From the NCBI RefSeq assembly GCF_014216315.1, contig NZ_CP045702.1, positions 1,860,001 through 1,924,000 on the forward strand: 64,000 nt of DNA, written 5' to 3'. This document shows positions 10,571 through 20,864 of this stretch, one piece after another (position 1 is the first letter of the stretch; each line of letters starts with the position of its first letter). Below the pieces are notes generated by a model. It worked only from the letters and a program-made list of their open reading frames with translations, was not told the DNA's origin and did not search any database. The translations under genes were made by a program, and so were the position numbers. The stretch is from Streptomyces finlayi. Lineage in GTDB: Bacteria > Actinomycetota > Actinomycetes > Streptomycetales > Streptomycetaceae.

Positions 10571-11113
10571 GTGCGGCGGACGGGGACGACGCGCAGGGCC
10601 GCGCTCGCGGCCACTGGAGCAGTTTCGATGGGTGCGGTACTGGCGGGCTGCGGTGACGGCCCCCAGGCCTTGGAGCGGTCCTCCAACTCCGGCTCGCGGG
10701 CCGACGCCCGGGCGCGCGCCCGGGCCGCTGACGCCGGCGTCCAGCGGACGCTGCGCAAGAGCGCGAGTCTCGTCAGCGCCTCCCTGCTCGCCCAGTACGA
10801 CCAGGTCGCCGCGGCGCACCCCGCGACGGCTGCCGGACTGGCCCCGCTGCGGTCGGCGGTACGGGCACACACGGCGGCCCTCTCGAAAGGCGCGGGGCGG
10901 ATGGCGCCGGCCCGGCCCGCGACGGCTCCGGCCGTCGACCCGAAGGCCGCCCTGAAGGACCTGGCCGCCGCGGCACGCCGCTCGGCCGACGCCCACACCG
11001 CGTCCCTGACGGAGGCGGAGCCGGAACTGGCCCGGCTGCTGGCCTCCGTGGCGGCGGCCGGCGCCGTACACGCGTACCTGCTCACCGAACTCGCCAAGGA
11101 CACCGCGTCATGA
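10571..11113 (+). CDS. Small secreted lipoprotein, function unknown
   Basis: A 180-residue protein starting at GTG 10571, with AAGGAG six bases upstream. An ATG 54 bp earlier is in frame but lacks a ribosome site. The N-terminus has an Arg-rich n-region ([12 protein letters not shown]), a hydrophobic stretch and the lipobox LAGC with Cys at residue 27, so it is probably a lipid-anchored extracellular protein. The mature part is Ala-rich and helical with no recognised catalytic motif. Its stop overlaps the next start by 4 bp, so it is co-translated with the DUF4439 protein. Confidence 0.8.
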   Translation: MRRTGTTRRAALAATGAVSMGAVLAGCGDGPQALERSSNSGSRADARARARAADAGVQRTLRKSASLVSASLLAQYDQVAAAHPATAAGLAPLRSAVRAHTAALSKGAGRMAPARPATAPAVDPKAALKDLAAAARRSADAHTASLTEAEPELARLLASVAAAGAVHAYLLTELAKDTAS

Positions 11114-11604
11114 GCGTCATGGACACCGGGGCCGAGAACCGCTCGGGGGAACTGAAGGCCGCACAGGCCGCCTTGGCGGCCGAGCACGCCGCGGTGTACG
11201 GATACGCGGTGCTCGGCGGCCGGCTCACCGGGAAGCCCGGCACGCAGGCCACGGCCTCGTACGACGGGCACCGGGCACGGCGCGACGCCCTGGTGCGTAC
11301 CGTGCGTGACCTGGGCGGTGCGCCGGTCGTGGCCGATGGCGCGTACGCTCTGCCGTTCGCGGTGCGGGACCCGGCGGCGGCGGTGCGGCTCGCCGCCGTG
11401 CTGGAGGACCGGATCGGGGGCGTCTACTCCGATCTCGTACGGGCCACCAGAGGCACCCGGCGGCGTGAGGCCGCGGGCGCTCTGCGGGAGGCCGCCGTGC
11501 GCGCGGCCCGCTGGCGGGGCACCGGCGTAGCCTTTCCCGGGCTCCCGGAGAAGGCCACGGCTTCCGAGGCCGCGGGTCCTGCGGGGCCGGGCGGGACGCA
11601 CTGA
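11110..11604 (+). CDS. DUF4439 (ferritin-like) protein
   Basis: A 164-residue helical protein starting in ATGA overlap with the lipoprotein gene. The pattern [20 protein letters not shown] followed by [12 protein letters not shown] and a third helix with [12 protein letters not shown] matches my memory of DUF4439, a ferritin-like four-helix domain. A complete set of metal-binding Glu/His residues is not obvious. It probably acts with the preceding lipoprotein. No activity is known for the pair. Confidence 0.75.
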   Translation: MSVMDTGAENRSGELKAAQAALAAEHAAVYGYAVLGGRLTGKPGTQATASYDGHRARRDALVRTVRDLGGAPVVADGAYALPFAVRDPAAAVRLAAVLEDRIGGVYSDLVRATRGTRRREAAGALREAAVRAARWRGTGVAFPGLPEKATASEAAGPAGPGGTH

Positions 11605-11633
11605 AAAGGGCTCTGAAAGGGAACAAGGCACGT

Positions 11634-12551
11634 ATGGGTTTCGAACCGCCGCAGCGTCTGGTGCGAGCGCTCGGCGAGATGTACGGGGACACCGCCGCGG
11701 CCGACTGGCTGGGACGGCTTCCCGCACTGACCGAAGAGGCGCTTTCCGCGGGTACGCGGGAGCTGTCCGTCGAGCGGGTGGTCGCCCCCGGCGGACGCAG
11801 CAGCCTGGCGCTTCTGGTACGGCGGCCCGACGGGACGCCCGGCGTGCTGAAGATCGCCCCGCCCGAGGCGGCGCCCGGGTGCGAGCGGGCGGCGCTGGCC
11901 CACTGGAACGGCTGGGGCGCCGTGCAGCTTCTCGATCCGTCCGGGGAGCTCCCCGGCGACGCGCTGCTCCTGGAGCGGCTGCACCACGAGGTGTCCCTGC
12001 GTTCGCTCCCGGAGGCGAAGGCCCTGCTGGAGGCGGCGGGCACGGTGCGCAAGCTGTGGGTCGACCCGCCGGCCGGGCACTCCTTCGAGACGGTGACGGA
12101 GCGGACGGAGCGTCAGGCGGGGCCGATGCGGGCGGCGGCCGAGGCCGATCCCGGGCTGGCGCCTCTCGTGTCGGCCGCTCTGGCGGCCCGTGCGGAGCTG
12201 GTCGCCCACTCCCCCGAACACCTGCTGCTGCACGGCAACTTCCGCCAGAGCAAGGTGCTGTCGGGTGAGCGTTCCCCCTGGCTGACGGTCGGCCCCGAGC
12301 CACTGGTCGGCGAGCGCGCCTACGATCTCGCACGGCTGGTGCGGGACCGGGCCGAGGATCTGATCGCGTCTCCCGGCGGGGCCGCGACGGCCCGGCGGCG
12401 GGTCAAAAAGCTCGCCGACTCCCTGGACGTGGACCGGGAACGGCTGCACGGCTGGACCCTGTTCAGGGCCGTGGAATCGGGCACCCGGGCGCTGACCGCG
12501 GGACGCCGCCAGGACGGCGAAGTGACCCTGGAGTTCGCGGGCTGGCTGTAG
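11634..12551 (+). CDS. Aminoglycoside-phosphotransferase-fold protein, probable pseudokinase
   Basis: A 305-residue protein that aligns with the APH(6)/hydroxyurea-kinase family, with a VLKIAP ATP-lysine (K73) and the family ending [14 protein letters not shown]. The catalytic loop normally reading HGDxxxxN is HGNFRQSK here (200-207): the base Asp has become Asn and the metal-binding Asn has become Lys. The Asp of the IDPKP motif is Gly (VGPEP, G220). All three residues required for phosphotransfer are therefore missing. It sits 30 bp after the DUF4439 gene and ends before a bidirectional terminator. A scaffold or ligand-binding role is more likely than antibiotic resistance. Confidence 0.8.
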   Translation: MGFEPPQRLVRALGEMYGDTAAADWLGRLPALTEEALSAGTRELSVERVVAPGGRSSLALLVRRPDGTPGVLKIAPPEAAPGCERAALAHWNGWGAVQLLDPSGELPGDALLLERLHHEVSLRSLPEAKALLEAAGTVRKLWVDPPAGHSFETVTERTERQAGPMRAAAEADPGLAPLVSAALAARAELVAHSPEHLLLHGNFRQSKVLSGERSPWLTVGPEPLVGERAYDLARLVRDRAEDLIASPGGAATARRRVKKLADSLDVDRERLHGWTLFRAVESGTRALTAGRRQDGEVTLEFAGWL

Positions 12552-12570
12552 GCCCGGTCCGTACGCCGTG

Positions 12571-12602
12571 CACGAAGGCCCCCGCCATCGGGGGCCTTCG
12601 TG
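12571..12602. terminator. Bidirectional terminator between the pseudokinase gene and proS
   Basis: A perfect 13-bp stem (CACGAAGGCCCCC with GGGGGCCTTCGTG) around the loop GCCATC lies between two convergent genes and can serve both. Confidence 0.85.
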
Positions 12603-12617
12603 GCATACGGGCCGGAC

Positions 12618-14318
12618 TCAGCCCCGGTCGGTGAGGCGCGCGATCGCCTCGTCCACGGTGAGCTCCTCGCGCTCGCCCGTGCGGCGGTCCTTGAGTTCCA
12701 GGACGCCCTCGGCCGAGCGGCGGCCGGCCACCAGGATCTTCGGCACACCGATCAGCTCGGCGTCGGTGAACTTCACACCGGGCGAGACACCCGGGCGGTC
12801 GTCGACCATGACCCGGACGCCCGCCGCGTTGAGCTTCTCGGAGACGTCGAGCGCAAGCTCGGTCTGGAGCGCCTTGCCCGCGGCGACGACGTGGACGTCG
12901 GCCGGGGCGATCTCGCGGGGCCAGCACAGGCCCTGCTCGTCGGCGGTCTGCTCGGCTAGCGCGGCCACGGCGCGGGAGACGCCGATGCCGTACGAGCCCA
13001 TCGTGACGCGGACGGGCTTGCCCTGCTGGCCGAGGACGTCGAGGGAGAAGATGTCGGCGTACTTGCGGCCGAGCTGGAAGATGTGACCGATCTCGATGGC
13101 GCGGTCCACCTGAAGGCCGGCGCCGCAGTTCGGGCAGGGGTCGCCCGCCTCGACGACGACGACGTCGAGGTGGTCGTCGACCTGGAAGTCGCGGCCCGCG
13201 ACGACGTTCTTCGCGTGCTTGCCCTCCTTGTTGGCACCCGTGATCCAGGCGGTGCCCGCGGCGACGCGGGGGTCGGCGATGTAACGGACCTTCTCCAGGC
13301 CCTGCGGGCCGACGTAGCCACGCACCAGGTCGGGGCGGCCCACGAAGTCCTCGGCGGTGACGAGCTCGACGACAGCGGGGGCGAGGTGCTCGCCGAGCTT
13401 GCCGAGGTCGACCTCGCGGTCACCGGGCACGCCCACGGCCACGATCTCGCCGTCGACCTTGACCAGGAGGTTCTTCAGAGTGGCGGATGCCTCGACGCCC
13501 AGGTGGGCGGCGAGGGTCTCGATGGTCGGGGTGTCCGGGGTGTCCAGCTCCTCGACGGGGCCGTGCGCCGAGCCGTCGACGGGGGTGGCCTTGAAGGTCA
13601 CTGCCTCCGTGTTGGCGGCGTAGTCGCAGTCGGGGCAGTCGACGAAGGTGTCCTCACCGGCCGGGGCGGGGGCCAGGAACTCCTCGGAGGCGGAGCCCCC
13701 CATGGCGCCGGACACGGCGGAGACGATGCGGTGGTCGAGGCCGAGGCGCTCGAAGATCCGGATGTACGCGGCCCGGTGCAGCTGGTAGGCCTCGACGAGG
13801 CCCTCGTCGGTCGTGTCGAAGGAGTACGAGTCCTTCATCTGGAACTCACGGCCGCGCAGCACACCGGCGCGGGGGCGGGCCTCGTCGCGGTACTTGGTCT
13901 GGATCTGGTACAGGATCACCGGCAGGTCCTTGTAGGACGAGCACATGTCCTTGACCACCTGGGTGAAGATCTCCTCGTGCGTGGGGCCGAGGAGGTAGTC
14001 GGAACCCTTGCGGTCCTGGAGCCGGAAGAGCAGGTCGCCGTACTCGTCGTACCGGCCGCTCGCCTCGTACGCCTCCTTCGGCAGGAGCGCGGGAAGCAGC
14101 ACCTCCTGGCCGCCGATGGCGTCCATCTCCTCGCGGACGACGCGGGTGACGTTCTCCAGGACCTTCTTGCCCAGCGGCAGCCAGCTCCAGATACCGGCGG
14201 CCGTGCGACGTACGTATCCGGCCCGGACGAGCAGCTTGTGGTTGAGCGTCTCGGCGTCGGCCGGGTCGTCGCGCAGTGTCTTGATCATCAATCGGGACAT
14301 GCGCTGGACCTGGGCCAT
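12618..14318 (-). CDS. proS: Prolyl-tRNA synthetase ProS
   Basis: A 566-residue class II aminoacyl-tRNA synthetase of the bacterial type with an INS editing domain. Visible features are [20 protein letters not shown] at the start, [20 protein letters not shown], motif 2-like [12 protein letters not shown] with FQMKDSYSF, the insertion domain from about 225 to 405 with a [13 protein letters not shown] element, and motif 3 with GSYGIGVSR. The ATG at 14318 follows CAGGAG and gives the normal length. A longer open frame upstream would swallow the acetyltransferase gene and is rejected. Confidence 0.97.
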   Translation of the reverse strand: MAQVQRMSRLMIKTLRDDPADAETLNHKLLVRAGYVRRTAAGIWSWLPLGKKVLENVTRVVREEMDAIGGQEVLLPALLPKEAYEASGRYDEYGDLLFRLQDRKGSDYLLGPTHEEIFTQVVKDMCSSYKDLPVILYQIQTKYRDEARPRAGVLRGREFQMKDSYSFDTTDEGLVEAYQLHRAAYIRIFERLGLDHRIVSAVSGAMGGSASEEFLAPAPAGEDTFVDCPDCDYAANTEAVTFKATPVDGSAHGPVEELDTPDTPTIETLAAHLGVEASATLKNLLVKVDGEIVAVGVPGDREVDLGKLGEHLAPAVVELVTAEDFVGRPDLVRGYVGPQGLEKVRYIADPRVAAGTAWITGANKEGKHAKNVVAGRDFQVDDHLDVVVVEAGDPCPNCGAGLQVDRAIEIGHIFQLGRKYADIFSLDVLGQQGKPVRVTMGSYGIGVSRAVAALAEQTADEQGLCWPREIAPADVHVVAAGKALQTELALDVSEKLNAAGVRVMVDDRPGVSPGVKFTDAELIGVPKILVAGRRSAEGVLELKDRRTGEREELTVDEAIARLTDRG

Positions 14319-14353
14319 GGTGAACTCCTGCTCGGAAGGGTGATGGGCCGAGG

Positions 14354-14959
14354 TTAGCCGGGGGGCGGGGGCGGGCGGAAATCGATTGCCTGCCCGCGGC
14401 GGAGCGGGAGGGGTGCGCCCATCACCGCGTAGGGCTTGGGAGCGCTGGGGAAGTGCACCTGCCGGGCCAGGTCCCGGTAACCGAGGGCGCGGTACAGACC
14501 GCGGGCCGGGCTCTCCGTGTCGATCGCGGAGAGGATGGAACGGGGCTGGCCGACGGCGTCCGTGATGGTGGTGATCAGGGTCCGTCCGATGCCGTGCTGC
14601 TGGTGGTCCGGGTGGACGTGCAGTTCCGTGATCACGAACGAGTCGTCGAGCCAGCCGTCTGAGCCGGTGGCCCGGAGGTAGGGCTCGACGACGGTGGACC
14701 ACCACTGGGAGCGGTCGTTGGGCAGCCCGTACACGAATCCGACGAGCCGGCCGGTGGGTGTGGTGGCTCCGAGGGCCCGGGCCTGGGGGTGGTCGAAGTG
14801 CCGCAGCACGATGTGGCGGCGCACCTCGACCTCTTCCGGGCCCAGGCCGAAGGCGACGGCCTGCACCGCCAGTGCCTCGTCGACGCGGGCGGCCAGGTCG
14901 AGGGGGCCGATCAGGATGCCGGGGGCCCCGGGACCGCTCCCGGAAACTGCTGCTGCCAT
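14354..14959 (-). CDS. GNAT family N-acetyltransferase
   Basis: A 201-residue protein with the GNAT acetyl-CoA-binding segment ([20 protein letters not shown], motif A QxxGxGxT) and the C-terminal [15 protein letters not shown] element. The substrate is unknown. It lies upstream of proS on the same strand with a 35-bp gap, so the two may be co-transcribed. The C-terminus ends in a run of prolines. Confidence 0.85.
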   Translation of the reverse strand: MAAAVSGSGPGAPGILIGPLDLAARVDEALAVQAVAFGLGPEEVEVRRHIVLRHFDHPQARALGATTPTGRLVGFVYGLPNDRSQWWSTVVEPYLRATGSDGWLDDSFVITELHVHPDHQQHGIGRTLITTITDAVGQPRSILSAIDTESPARGLYRALGYRDLARQVHFPSAPKPYAVMGAPLPLRRGQAIDFRPPPPPG

Positions 14960-15008
14960 GCCGGAACCCTACTGTCCGCACGGCGGCCGTGTGGCCGGAG
15001 CCGGGTGG

Positions 15009-15854
15009 TCAGAACAGGACGCTCATGAAGGCTCCGGTCTCGCGGAAGCCGACACGGGCGTACGCCTTGCGCGCGGGGGTGTTGTAGTCGTTCACGTACA
15101 GGCTGACGATGGGGGCCACATCGGCCAGTGCGTAGCGCAGGACCGCTGCCATGCCGGTCTCGGAGAGGCCGCGGCCGCGGTGTTCGGGGGCTACCCAGAC
15201 GCCCTGGATCTGGCAGGCCAGCGTGGTGGCCGCGCCGATCTCCGCCTTGAAGACGACCTTGCCGTCCTCGATGCGGGCGAAGGAGCGTCCGCTTGCGATC
15301 AGCTCGGCGACCCGTGCCTGGTAGAGGAGTCCGCCGTCGCCCGCCATCGGTGAGATGCCCACCTCCTCGGTGAACATCGCCACGCAGGCCGGCAGGAGGA
15401 CGTCCATCTCCTCCTTGCCGATGCGGCGCACGTGGGGGTCGGGCTCGACGTCGGCGGAGGGGTGCTCGGTGACCATGAGCGGCTGGTTGGCCCGGACCTC
15501 GCGGGCGGGGCCCCAGCCCGGTTCGAGCAGGCGCCACAGCTGGGTGGTGGGTCCGGCGGGGCCGACGATCGACGAGCAGCGGCGGCCGGCCCTGCGGGCG
15601 CGGTCGGCGAAGGCCCTGATCGCTTCCGGTGTCGCGCAGATGGGGACGAGATTGGCCCCGGAGTAGCACAGGGAGCGCAGTCGCCCGTCGGCGTACCAGC
15701 CCCACATCTCGCCGCCGAGGCGCCAGGGGTCGAGCCCCGCGACCTGTACGCGGGACGTGACGAAGGCGTTGGCCACGGGCTCGCTCTCCAGGATGGCGAG
15801 CGCGGCGCCGAGGTCGCTGGGTTCGAGGACCCGGGTGGTGGTCTGCGTCAACAC
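15009..15854 (-). CDS. GNAT acetyltransferase with N-terminal DUF4081-type domain
   Basis: A 281-residue protein starting at GTG 15854. Residues 1-130 match my memory of DUF4081 (LEPSDLGAALAILESEPVAN, GGEMWGWYADGRLRSLCYSG). The C-terminal half is a GNAT domain with WVAPEHRGRGLSETGMAAV and the NTPARKAYARVGF element near the end. Two-domain proteins of this kind are common in actinobacteria between ispG and proS. The acetyl acceptor is unknown. Confidence 0.88.
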   Translation of the reverse strand: MLTQTTTRVLEPSDLGAALAILESEPVANAFVTSRVQVAGLDPWRLGGEMWGWYADGRLRSLCYSGANLVPICATPEAIRAFADRARRAGRRCSSIVGPAGPTTQLWRLLEPGWGPAREVRANQPLMVTEHPSADVEPDPHVRRIGKEEMDVLLPACVAMFTEEVGISPMAGDGGLLYQARVAELIASGRSFARIEDGKVVFKAEIGAATTLACQIQGVWVAPEHRGRGLSETGMAAVLRYALADVAPIVSLYVNDYNTPARKAYARVGFRETGAFMSVLF

Positions 15855-15946
15855 GAGGGGGCCTCACCATACGGTCTGCTGATTTCCGCACTGTACCGAA
15901 AGGGGGCGGCGAGCGCCCCTCGCGTCCGGAAGCGGGACGGGGAGAC

Positions 15947-16025
15947 CGCGTCCTTCCCCGCGTCCCCCGCGTCCCCCCGCGTCCTCGGCCGCCTTCTCCC
16001 CCGCGTCTTCCCCCGCGTCTTCCCC
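15947..16025. repeat. Degenerate CCCGCGTC tandem repeat
   Basis: About six imperfect copies of CCCGCGTC with C/T-rich spacers lie between the acetyltransferase start and the ispG terminator. On the minus strand they fall in a 60-codon Arg/Gly-rich open frame (15848-16030) without a ribosome site, which I do not call a gene. Confidence 0.6.
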
Positions 16026-16038
16026 TGCATGGCAACGG

Positions 16039-16073
16039 CCGCGCCCCGCCGGACAGAGTCCGGCGGGGCGCGG
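16039..16073 (-). terminator. Terminator after ispG
   Basis: A perfect 16-bp stem (CCGCGCCCCGCCGGAC with its complement) around a 3-nt loop begins 22 bp past the ispG stop codon. Confidence 0.85.
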
Positions 16074-16094
16074 TGAAGCTCTTCGGCGTGCGGG

Positions 16095-17249
16095 TCAGCT
16101 GATGGAGACCTGGGGCTCGCCGGAGGAGATGCCGTCCTTCTCCATCTGCTCGGCGATCTTCAGGGCTTCCTCGATGAGGGTCTCGACGATCTTCGACTCC
16201 GGGACGGTCTTGATGACCTCGCCCTTCACGAAGATCTGGCCCTTGCCGTTGCCGGAGGCGACGCCCAGGTCGGCCTCGCGGGCCTCACCGGGACCGTTGA
16301 CGACGCAGCCCATGACCGCGACCCGCAGCGGGACCTCCATGCCTTCGAGGCCCGCACTGACCTGGTCCGCCAGCTTGTACACATCGACCTGCGCGCGCCC
16401 GCACGACGGACACGACACGATCTCCAGGCGACGCTGCTTCAGATTCAGCGCCTCGAGGATCTGCAGTCCGACCTTGACCTCCTCGGCCGGCGGAGCCGAC
16501 AGCGAGACACGGATCGTGTCCCCGATGCCCTCCGACAGCAGCGCGCCGAACGCCACCGCGGACTTGATCGTCCCCTGGAACGCCGGACCGGCCTCCGTGA
16601 CACCGAGGTGCAGCGGGTAGTCGCTCTGCGCCGCCAGTTGCCGGTAGGCGTTCACCATGATGACCGGGTCGTTGTGCTTCACCGAGATCTTGATGTCACC
16701 GAAGCCGTGCTCCTCGAAGAGCGACGCCTCCCACAACGCCGACTCGACCAGCGCCTCAGGCGTGGCCTTGCCGTACTTCTTCAGCAGCCGCGCGTCCAGC
16801 GAGCCCGCGTTCACGCCGATGCGGATCGGCGTCCCGGCGTCCTTCGCCGCGAGCGCGATCTCCTTGACCTTGTCGTCGAACTGCTTGATGTTGCCCGGGT
16901 TCACCCGCACCGCCGCGCAGCCCGCGTCGATCGCCGCGAACACGTACTTCGGCTGGAAGTGGATGTCCGCGATCACCGGGATCTGGGACTTCCGCGCGAT
17001 CGTCGAGAGCGCGTCCGCGTCGTCCTGGGTCGGGCACGCCACTCGCACGATCTGGCAGCCGGAAGCCGTCAGCTCCGCGATCTGCTGCAGCGTCGCCCCG
17101 ATGTCCGACGTACGCGTCGTCGTCATGGACTGCACCGAGACAGGTGCGTCGCCGCCGACCGCGACCGATCCGACCTGGATCTGGCGGCTGACCCGTCGGT
17201 CGGCGAGCTTGGTCGGAACGGCCGGCATTCCGAGAGAAATCGCAGTCAT
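16095..17249 (-). CDS. ispG: 4-hydroxy-3-methylbut-2-enyl-diphosphate synthase IspG
   Basis: A 384-residue [4Fe-4S] enzyme of the MEP isoprenoid pathway that converts methylerythritol cyclodiphosphate to HMBPP. The TIM-barrel part includes [12 protein letters not shown] and [13 protein letters not shown]. The cluster ligands are in the C-terminal domain: SCPSCGR and CVVNGPGEA. The ATG at 17249 gives the length usual in Streptomyces, and an ATG 87 bp upstream is in frame but adds a non-conserved Arg-rich stretch. It is next to rseP and dxr, the standard order. Confidence 0.97.
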   Translation of the reverse strand: MTAISLGMPAVPTKLADRRVSRQIQVGSVAVGGDAPVSVQSMTTTRTSDIGATLQQIAELTASGCQIVRVACPTQDDADALSTIARKSQIPVIADIHFQPKYVFAAIDAGCAAVRVNPGNIKQFDDKVKEIALAAKDAGTPIRIGVNAGSLDARLLKKYGKATPEALVESALWEASLFEEHGFGDIKISVKHNDPVIMVNAYRQLAAQSDYPLHLGVTEAGPAFQGTIKSAVAFGALLSEGIGDTIRVSLSAPPAEEVKVGLQILEALNLKQRRLEIVSCPSCGRAQVDVYKLADQVSAGLEGMEVPLRVAVMGCVVNGPGEAREADLGVASGNGKGQIFVKGEVIKTVPESKIVETLIEEALKIAEQMEKDGISSGEPQVSIS

Positions 17250-17367
17250 GCGCTGAGCATCCCCAAGGTGTGGATCAAGGTCCCGAGATCGGCGGGCTCC
17301 GGTCTTCGAGGTTACGGCACCGAAGGGGCGGCGCACGCACCCCGTCCGGCGATACCTCCCGGTTTCG

Positions 17368-17400
17368 GGTGGCCGGCCACCTCAGGTGTGACCGGCCACC
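17368..17400 (-). terminator. Hairpin after rseP
   Basis: GGTGGCCGG pairs with CCGGCCACC around a 15-nt loop. It lies 23 bp beyond the rseP stop and before ispG. Confidence 0.6.
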
Positions 17401-17422
17401 ACACGTGGTGCGCGTGGGTCGG

Positions 17423-18733
17423 TCAGGTGATCTTGACCGGGTTGACGATGTCGGCCACCAGGACCAGCAGCGTGAAGCAGATGAAGATTCCGGCGACCAC
17501 GTAGGCCACCGGCATCAGCTTCGCCACGTCGAACGGACCGGGGTCGGGCCGGCGGAAGGCGCGCGCCAGGTTGCGTCGCAGGGACTCCCAGAGGGCCCCG
17601 GCGATATGCCCGCCGTCGAGCGGCAGCAGGGGCAGCATGTTGAAGAGGAAGAGCGAGAGGTTGAAGCCGGCCAGCAGGAACAGCATCATCGCGACCTGGT
17701 TCTGCGCCGGGACGTCGAGCGTCATGACCTCCCCGCCGATGCGGGCCGCGCCGATCACGCCGACCGGCGAGTCGTCCGCGCGTTCTCCGTCGCTGAAGGC
17801 CGCGTTCCAGAGGTCCGGGATCTTGGACGGCAGGGCGATGATCGAGTCGACGCCGTTCTCGATCATGTCTCCGATGCGGACGACCGAGTCACCGAAGGAG
17901 AGCGGAATGATCTCCGTGCGGGCGGCGAAGCCCAGGTAGCCGGCGTCCACGAACTCCTCCGGCACGACCTGGCCGTCGGAGTCCTTCTGCGCCACCGAGT
18001 TCTTCTGGAGCACGGCGTGCAGGGTCAGCTCCTGCCCGCCGCGCTCGACCACGATGGTGGCGGGGCCGATGGTGTCGCGGATGCTCTCGGAGAGAGTCTC
18101 CCAGTCGTCGATCCGCTGCCCGTCGAAGGAGACGATCCTGTCGCCCTCCCGCAGTCCGGCCGCCTTGGCGGGCGAGACCGGGTCGCCCTTCGCGCACTTG
18201 TCGCGGTCCTCGCTCTGCGAGATCACGCACTTCTGGACGCCCGCGACCTCGGTGGTCTGGGTCTGGAAACCGAACGTCATGGAGACGCCGAGGAAGATGG
18301 CGACGGCCAGCACCAGGTTCATGAACGGCCCGGCGAACATCACGATCACGCGCTTCCACGGCTTGCGCGTGTAGAAGAGGCGGGTCTCGTCGCCCGGTTC
18401 CAGCTCCTCGAACGCGGCGGACCTGGCGTCCTCGATCATGCTGCGCCACGGCGAGGTGGAGCGTGCCTCCATGCGTCCGTCGGCGCCGGGCGGGAACATG
18501 CCGATCATGCGGATGTAGCCGCCCGCGGGGATCGCCTTGATGCCGTACTCGGTGTCGCCCTTCTTGCGCGACCAGATGGTCGGGCCGAAGCCGACCATGT
18601 ACTGCGGCACGCGGATGCCGAAGAGCTTGGCGGTCGAGAGGTGCCCCAGCTCGTGCCAGCCGATCGAGAACAGCAGACCCACGGCGAAGATGGCGATCCC
18701 CAGGATCGTCAACAGGATCGTCGTCAAACTCAT
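17423..18733 (-). CDS. rseP: Site-2 membrane metalloprotease RseP
   Basis: A 436-residue intramembrane zinc protease that cleaves membrane-anchored anti-sigma factors or signal peptides. The active-site HELGH is at 27-31 within the first transmembrane segment. A PDZ domain with [16 protein letters not shown] covers about 185-265, and the second metal motif is [10 protein letters not shown] in a C-terminal segment, followed by a final membrane helix. Its ATG overlaps the dxr stop by 4 bp, so the two are co-translated. The longer frame running upstream through dxr is not real. Confidence 0.95.
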   Translation of the reverse strand: MSLTTILLTILGIAIFAVGLLFSIGWHELGHLSTAKLFGIRVPQYMVGFGPTIWSRKKGDTEYGIKAIPAGGYIRMIGMFPPGADGRMEARSTSPWRSMIEDARSAAFEELEPGDETRLFYTRKPWKRVIVMFAGPFMNLVLAVAIFLGVSMTFGFQTQTTEVAGVQKCVISQSEDRDKCAKGDPVSPAKAAGLREGDRIVSFDGQRIDDWETLSESIRDTIGPATIVVERGGQELTLHAVLQKNSVAQKDSDGQVVPEEFVDAGYLGFAARTEIIPLSFGDSVVRIGDMIENGVDSIIALPSKIPDLWNAAFSDGERADDSPVGVIGAARIGGEVMTLDVPAQNQVAMMLFLLAGFNLSLFLFNMLPLLPLDGGHIAGALWESLRRNLARAFRRPDPGPFDVAKLMPVAYVVAGIFICFTLLVLVADIVNPVKIT

Positions 18734-19983
18734 GCGCGCGCCTCCGCTGTCGCTTTCGCCGAAAGCTCCTGGGCCCGGGCTCGCGCCCAGGTCTCGGCTT
18801 CGAGGACGTCCGCGACCGTCAGTGAAGTTCCCGTGGCAGGGGTGCCGTGTTCGGCCACCACTGCGGTGACCGTATCCATGATTCCGTTGAAGGGGAGCCG
18901 TCCCGCCAGGAACGCGTCCACGCACTCCTCGTTCGCGGCGTTGAACACCGCGGGGGCCGTACCGCCGAGAGTACCGACGTGCCGGGCGAGCCCGACGGAC
19001 GGGAAGGCCTCGGTGTCCAGCGGGAAGAACTCCCAGCTGGACGCCTTCGACCAGTCGAAAGCGGGCGCGGCGTCCGGAACGCGGTGCGGCCAGCCGAGGC
19101 CGATGGCGATAGGTCCGCTCATGTCCGGCGGGGTGGCCTGGGCCAGCGTGGAGCCGTCCGTGAACTCGACCATGGAGTGGACGTACGACTGCGGGTGGAC
19201 CACCACTTCGATCCGGTCGAACGGAATGTCGTAGAGGAGGTGCGCCTCGATGACTTCCAGGCCCTTGTTGACGAGCGTCGCCGAGTTGATCGTGATGACC
19301 GGGCCCATCGCCCAGGTCGGGTGCGTGAGTGCCTGCTCCCTGGTGACGTCGGCCAGCTCGCTCCTCGTACGCCCCCGGAAGGGACCGCCGGACGCGGTGA
19401 CGACGAGTTTGCGCACATCGGCGCGGGTACCCGCTGCCAGGGCCTGGAAGAGCGCGGCGTGTTCCGAGTCGACCGGGATGATCTGGCCGGGGGCCGCGAG
19501 CGCCTTCACCAGAGGGCCGCCGACGATCAGCGACTCCTTGTTGGCGAGCGCGAGCGTGCGGCCCGCCTTCAGGGCGGCGAGCGTCGGGGCGAGACCGATC
19601 GAGCCGGTGATGCCGTTCAGCACCGTGTGGCAGTCGCTCTCGGCGAGCCGGGTGGCCGCGTCGGGCCCGGCCAGGATCTCGGGGAGCGGCTCGCCCGCCC
19701 CGTACTCCTCGCGCAGCGCCTCGCGCAGGGCGGGCACCTTGTCCTCGGCGGCGACGGCGACGGTACGCACCCTCAGGCGCCGCGCCTGCTCGGCGAGGAG
19801 GACGACCCGGCCGCCCGCGGCGGAGAGTGCGGTGACCCGGAAGCGGTCGGGGTTGCGCAGCACCAGGTCGATGGCCTGGGTGCCGATGGACCCGGTGGAG
19901 CCGAGGATCACGAGATCCCGGCGGCCGTCCGCGGCGTCGAAGATCAGATGCGGATCGGCGAGGGGGGCAGGGCTGTCGCTCAT
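18730..19983 (-). CDS. dxr: 1-deoxy-D-xylulose-5-phosphate reductoisomerase Dxr
   Basis: A 417-residue NADPH enzyme that catalyses the first committed step of the MEP pathway. The N-terminal dinucleotide motif is [13 protein letters not shown] (28-40). Other landmarks are [16 protein letters not shown] and the metal and substrate region [10 protein letters not shown] chose ATG 19983 because MSDSPAPL is the N-terminus I recall in Streptomyces. A GTG at 20046 with GGAG upstream is a possible longer start adding 21 residues. Confidence 0.95.
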   Translation of the reverse strand: MSDSPAPLADPHLIFDAADGRRDLVILGSTGSIGTQAIDLVLRNPDRFRVTALSAAGGRVVLLAEQARRLRVRTVAVAAEDKVPALREALREEYGAGEPLPEILAGPDAATRLAESDCHTVLNGITGSIGLAPTLAALKAGRTLALANKESLIVGGPLVKALAAPGQIIPVDSEHAALFQALAAGTRADVRKLVVTASGGPFRGRTRSELADVTREQALTHPTWAMGPVITINSATLVNKGLEVIEAHLLYDIPFDRIEVVVHPQSYVHSMVEFTDGSTLAQATPPDMSGPIAIGLGWPHRVPDAAPAFDWSKASSWEFFPLDTEAFPSVGLARHVGTLGGTAPAVFNAANEECVDAFLAGRLPFNGIMDTVTAVVAEHGTPATGTSLTVADVLEAETWARARAQELSAKATAEARA

Positions 19984-20050
19984 GCCCCCATTGTTGCCGC
20001 AACGGCTGTGCGCCGGGACAGGGCGTCCCCGACGGAGTCGTTTCACGGTG

Positions 20051-20692
20051 TCACTTCTCCATGGGATGCGCGCACAGCATTTCCTGCTCGGCGCTGTAGT
20101 GCAGGTACACGATCCAGTCCCTGCCCCAGCACTTCTCGCCCTCCGAGAGCCAGAACTCGGCCTCCTGCGAGCTGCACCCGACCTCTTCGAGATCCTGTTT
20201 CGGCCACTCGGCGTTGTTCCGTCCGCAGTCGCCGGCCATGAACTTGGCCGGGGTGGACGGGATCAGCGGCGGTACGGCGAAGACTCCGACGGCCGCGACG
20301 AGGGCGGTGACGACGGTCAGGGCGGGCAGCCGGGCCAGGACGCGGCGGCCGGGGGCGAGCTGCGGCCGCAGACTGCCCACGGGGTGCGGCAGGGCGCGGA
20401 TCCGGCGGCGGGCACCGATGTTCATGAACAGGGTGACCGGGGCCGCGAACACGGACAGCAGTCCCCACCAGCCCTGCCAGAGGGTGTCCGAGGTCATCTT
20501 CCGGTACAGCGAGGTCCCGCAGGTGCGGCAGAAGGTGCCTTCCTCCGTCAGGAAGCGCAGGGTGACGACGAGCCCCTGATGACCGCGGACGACGGTGTGG
20601 ACGGCGGGTATCGCTCCGCAGATGTCGCACGGAAGCGGCCGGGTACCGCCGAATCCGTACGGGGGCAGGGGCTGGTGCGACGGCGTGGCCAT
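20051..20692 (-). CDS. Zinc-ribbon membrane protein, function unknown
   Basis: A 213-residue protein. Paired cysteines CDIC (22-25) and CRTC (55-58) suggest a zinc ribbon around the first 60 residues. Two hydrophobic segments follow (about 73-92 and 121-142), then an extracytoplasmic-type tail with further Cys residues ([28 protein letters not shown]). I recognise similar proteins upstream of dxr in Streptomyces but no function. The stop lies only 67 bp before the chosen dxr start, so it may be the first gene of that operon. Confidence 0.75.
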   Translation of the reverse strand: MATPSHQPLPPYGFGGTRPLPCDICGAIPAVHTVVRGHQGLVVTLRFLTEEGTFCRTCGTSLYRKMTSDTLWQGWWGLLSVFAAPVTLFMNIGARRRIRALPHPVGSLRPQLAPGRRVLARLPALTVVTALVAAVGVFAVPPLIPSTPAKFMAGDCGRNNAEWPKQDLEEVGCSSQEAEFWLSEGEKCWGRDWIVYLHYSAEQEMLCAHPMEK

Positions 20693-20824
20693 GAGATCTC
20701 CTGGGACGCGAGGACCGGGAAACCCTAACTGGCCGTCGTGGCAGCGGAATCCGCGAAGGTCGCAAACCGGGGAGGTGGATGACGGTCACGGGAATCCATC
20801 CTGCCGCGCGGCGGGCACGGCGGC

Positions 20825-20853
20825 GGGGCACGTCCAGCGCGTGGACGTGCCCC
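20825..20853 (-). terminator. Terminator after the acyl-CoA dehydrogenase gene
   Basis: A perfect 12-bp stem (GGGGCACGTCCA with its complement) around the loop GCGCG begins 12 bp past the stop codon at 20865. Confidence 0.85.
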
Positions 20854-20864
20854 TCGGGACGGGT

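Noticed and set aside
11634..12551. Antibiotic-resistance phosphotransferase.
   Set aside because: The family resemblance is clear, but the catalytic and metal-binding residues are absent, so a resistance call is not supported.
15848..16030. A 60-codon Arg/Gly-rich frame overlapping the GNAT start, possibly a leader peptide.
   Set aside because: It has no ribosome site, and its sequence comes from a CCCGCGTC repeat.
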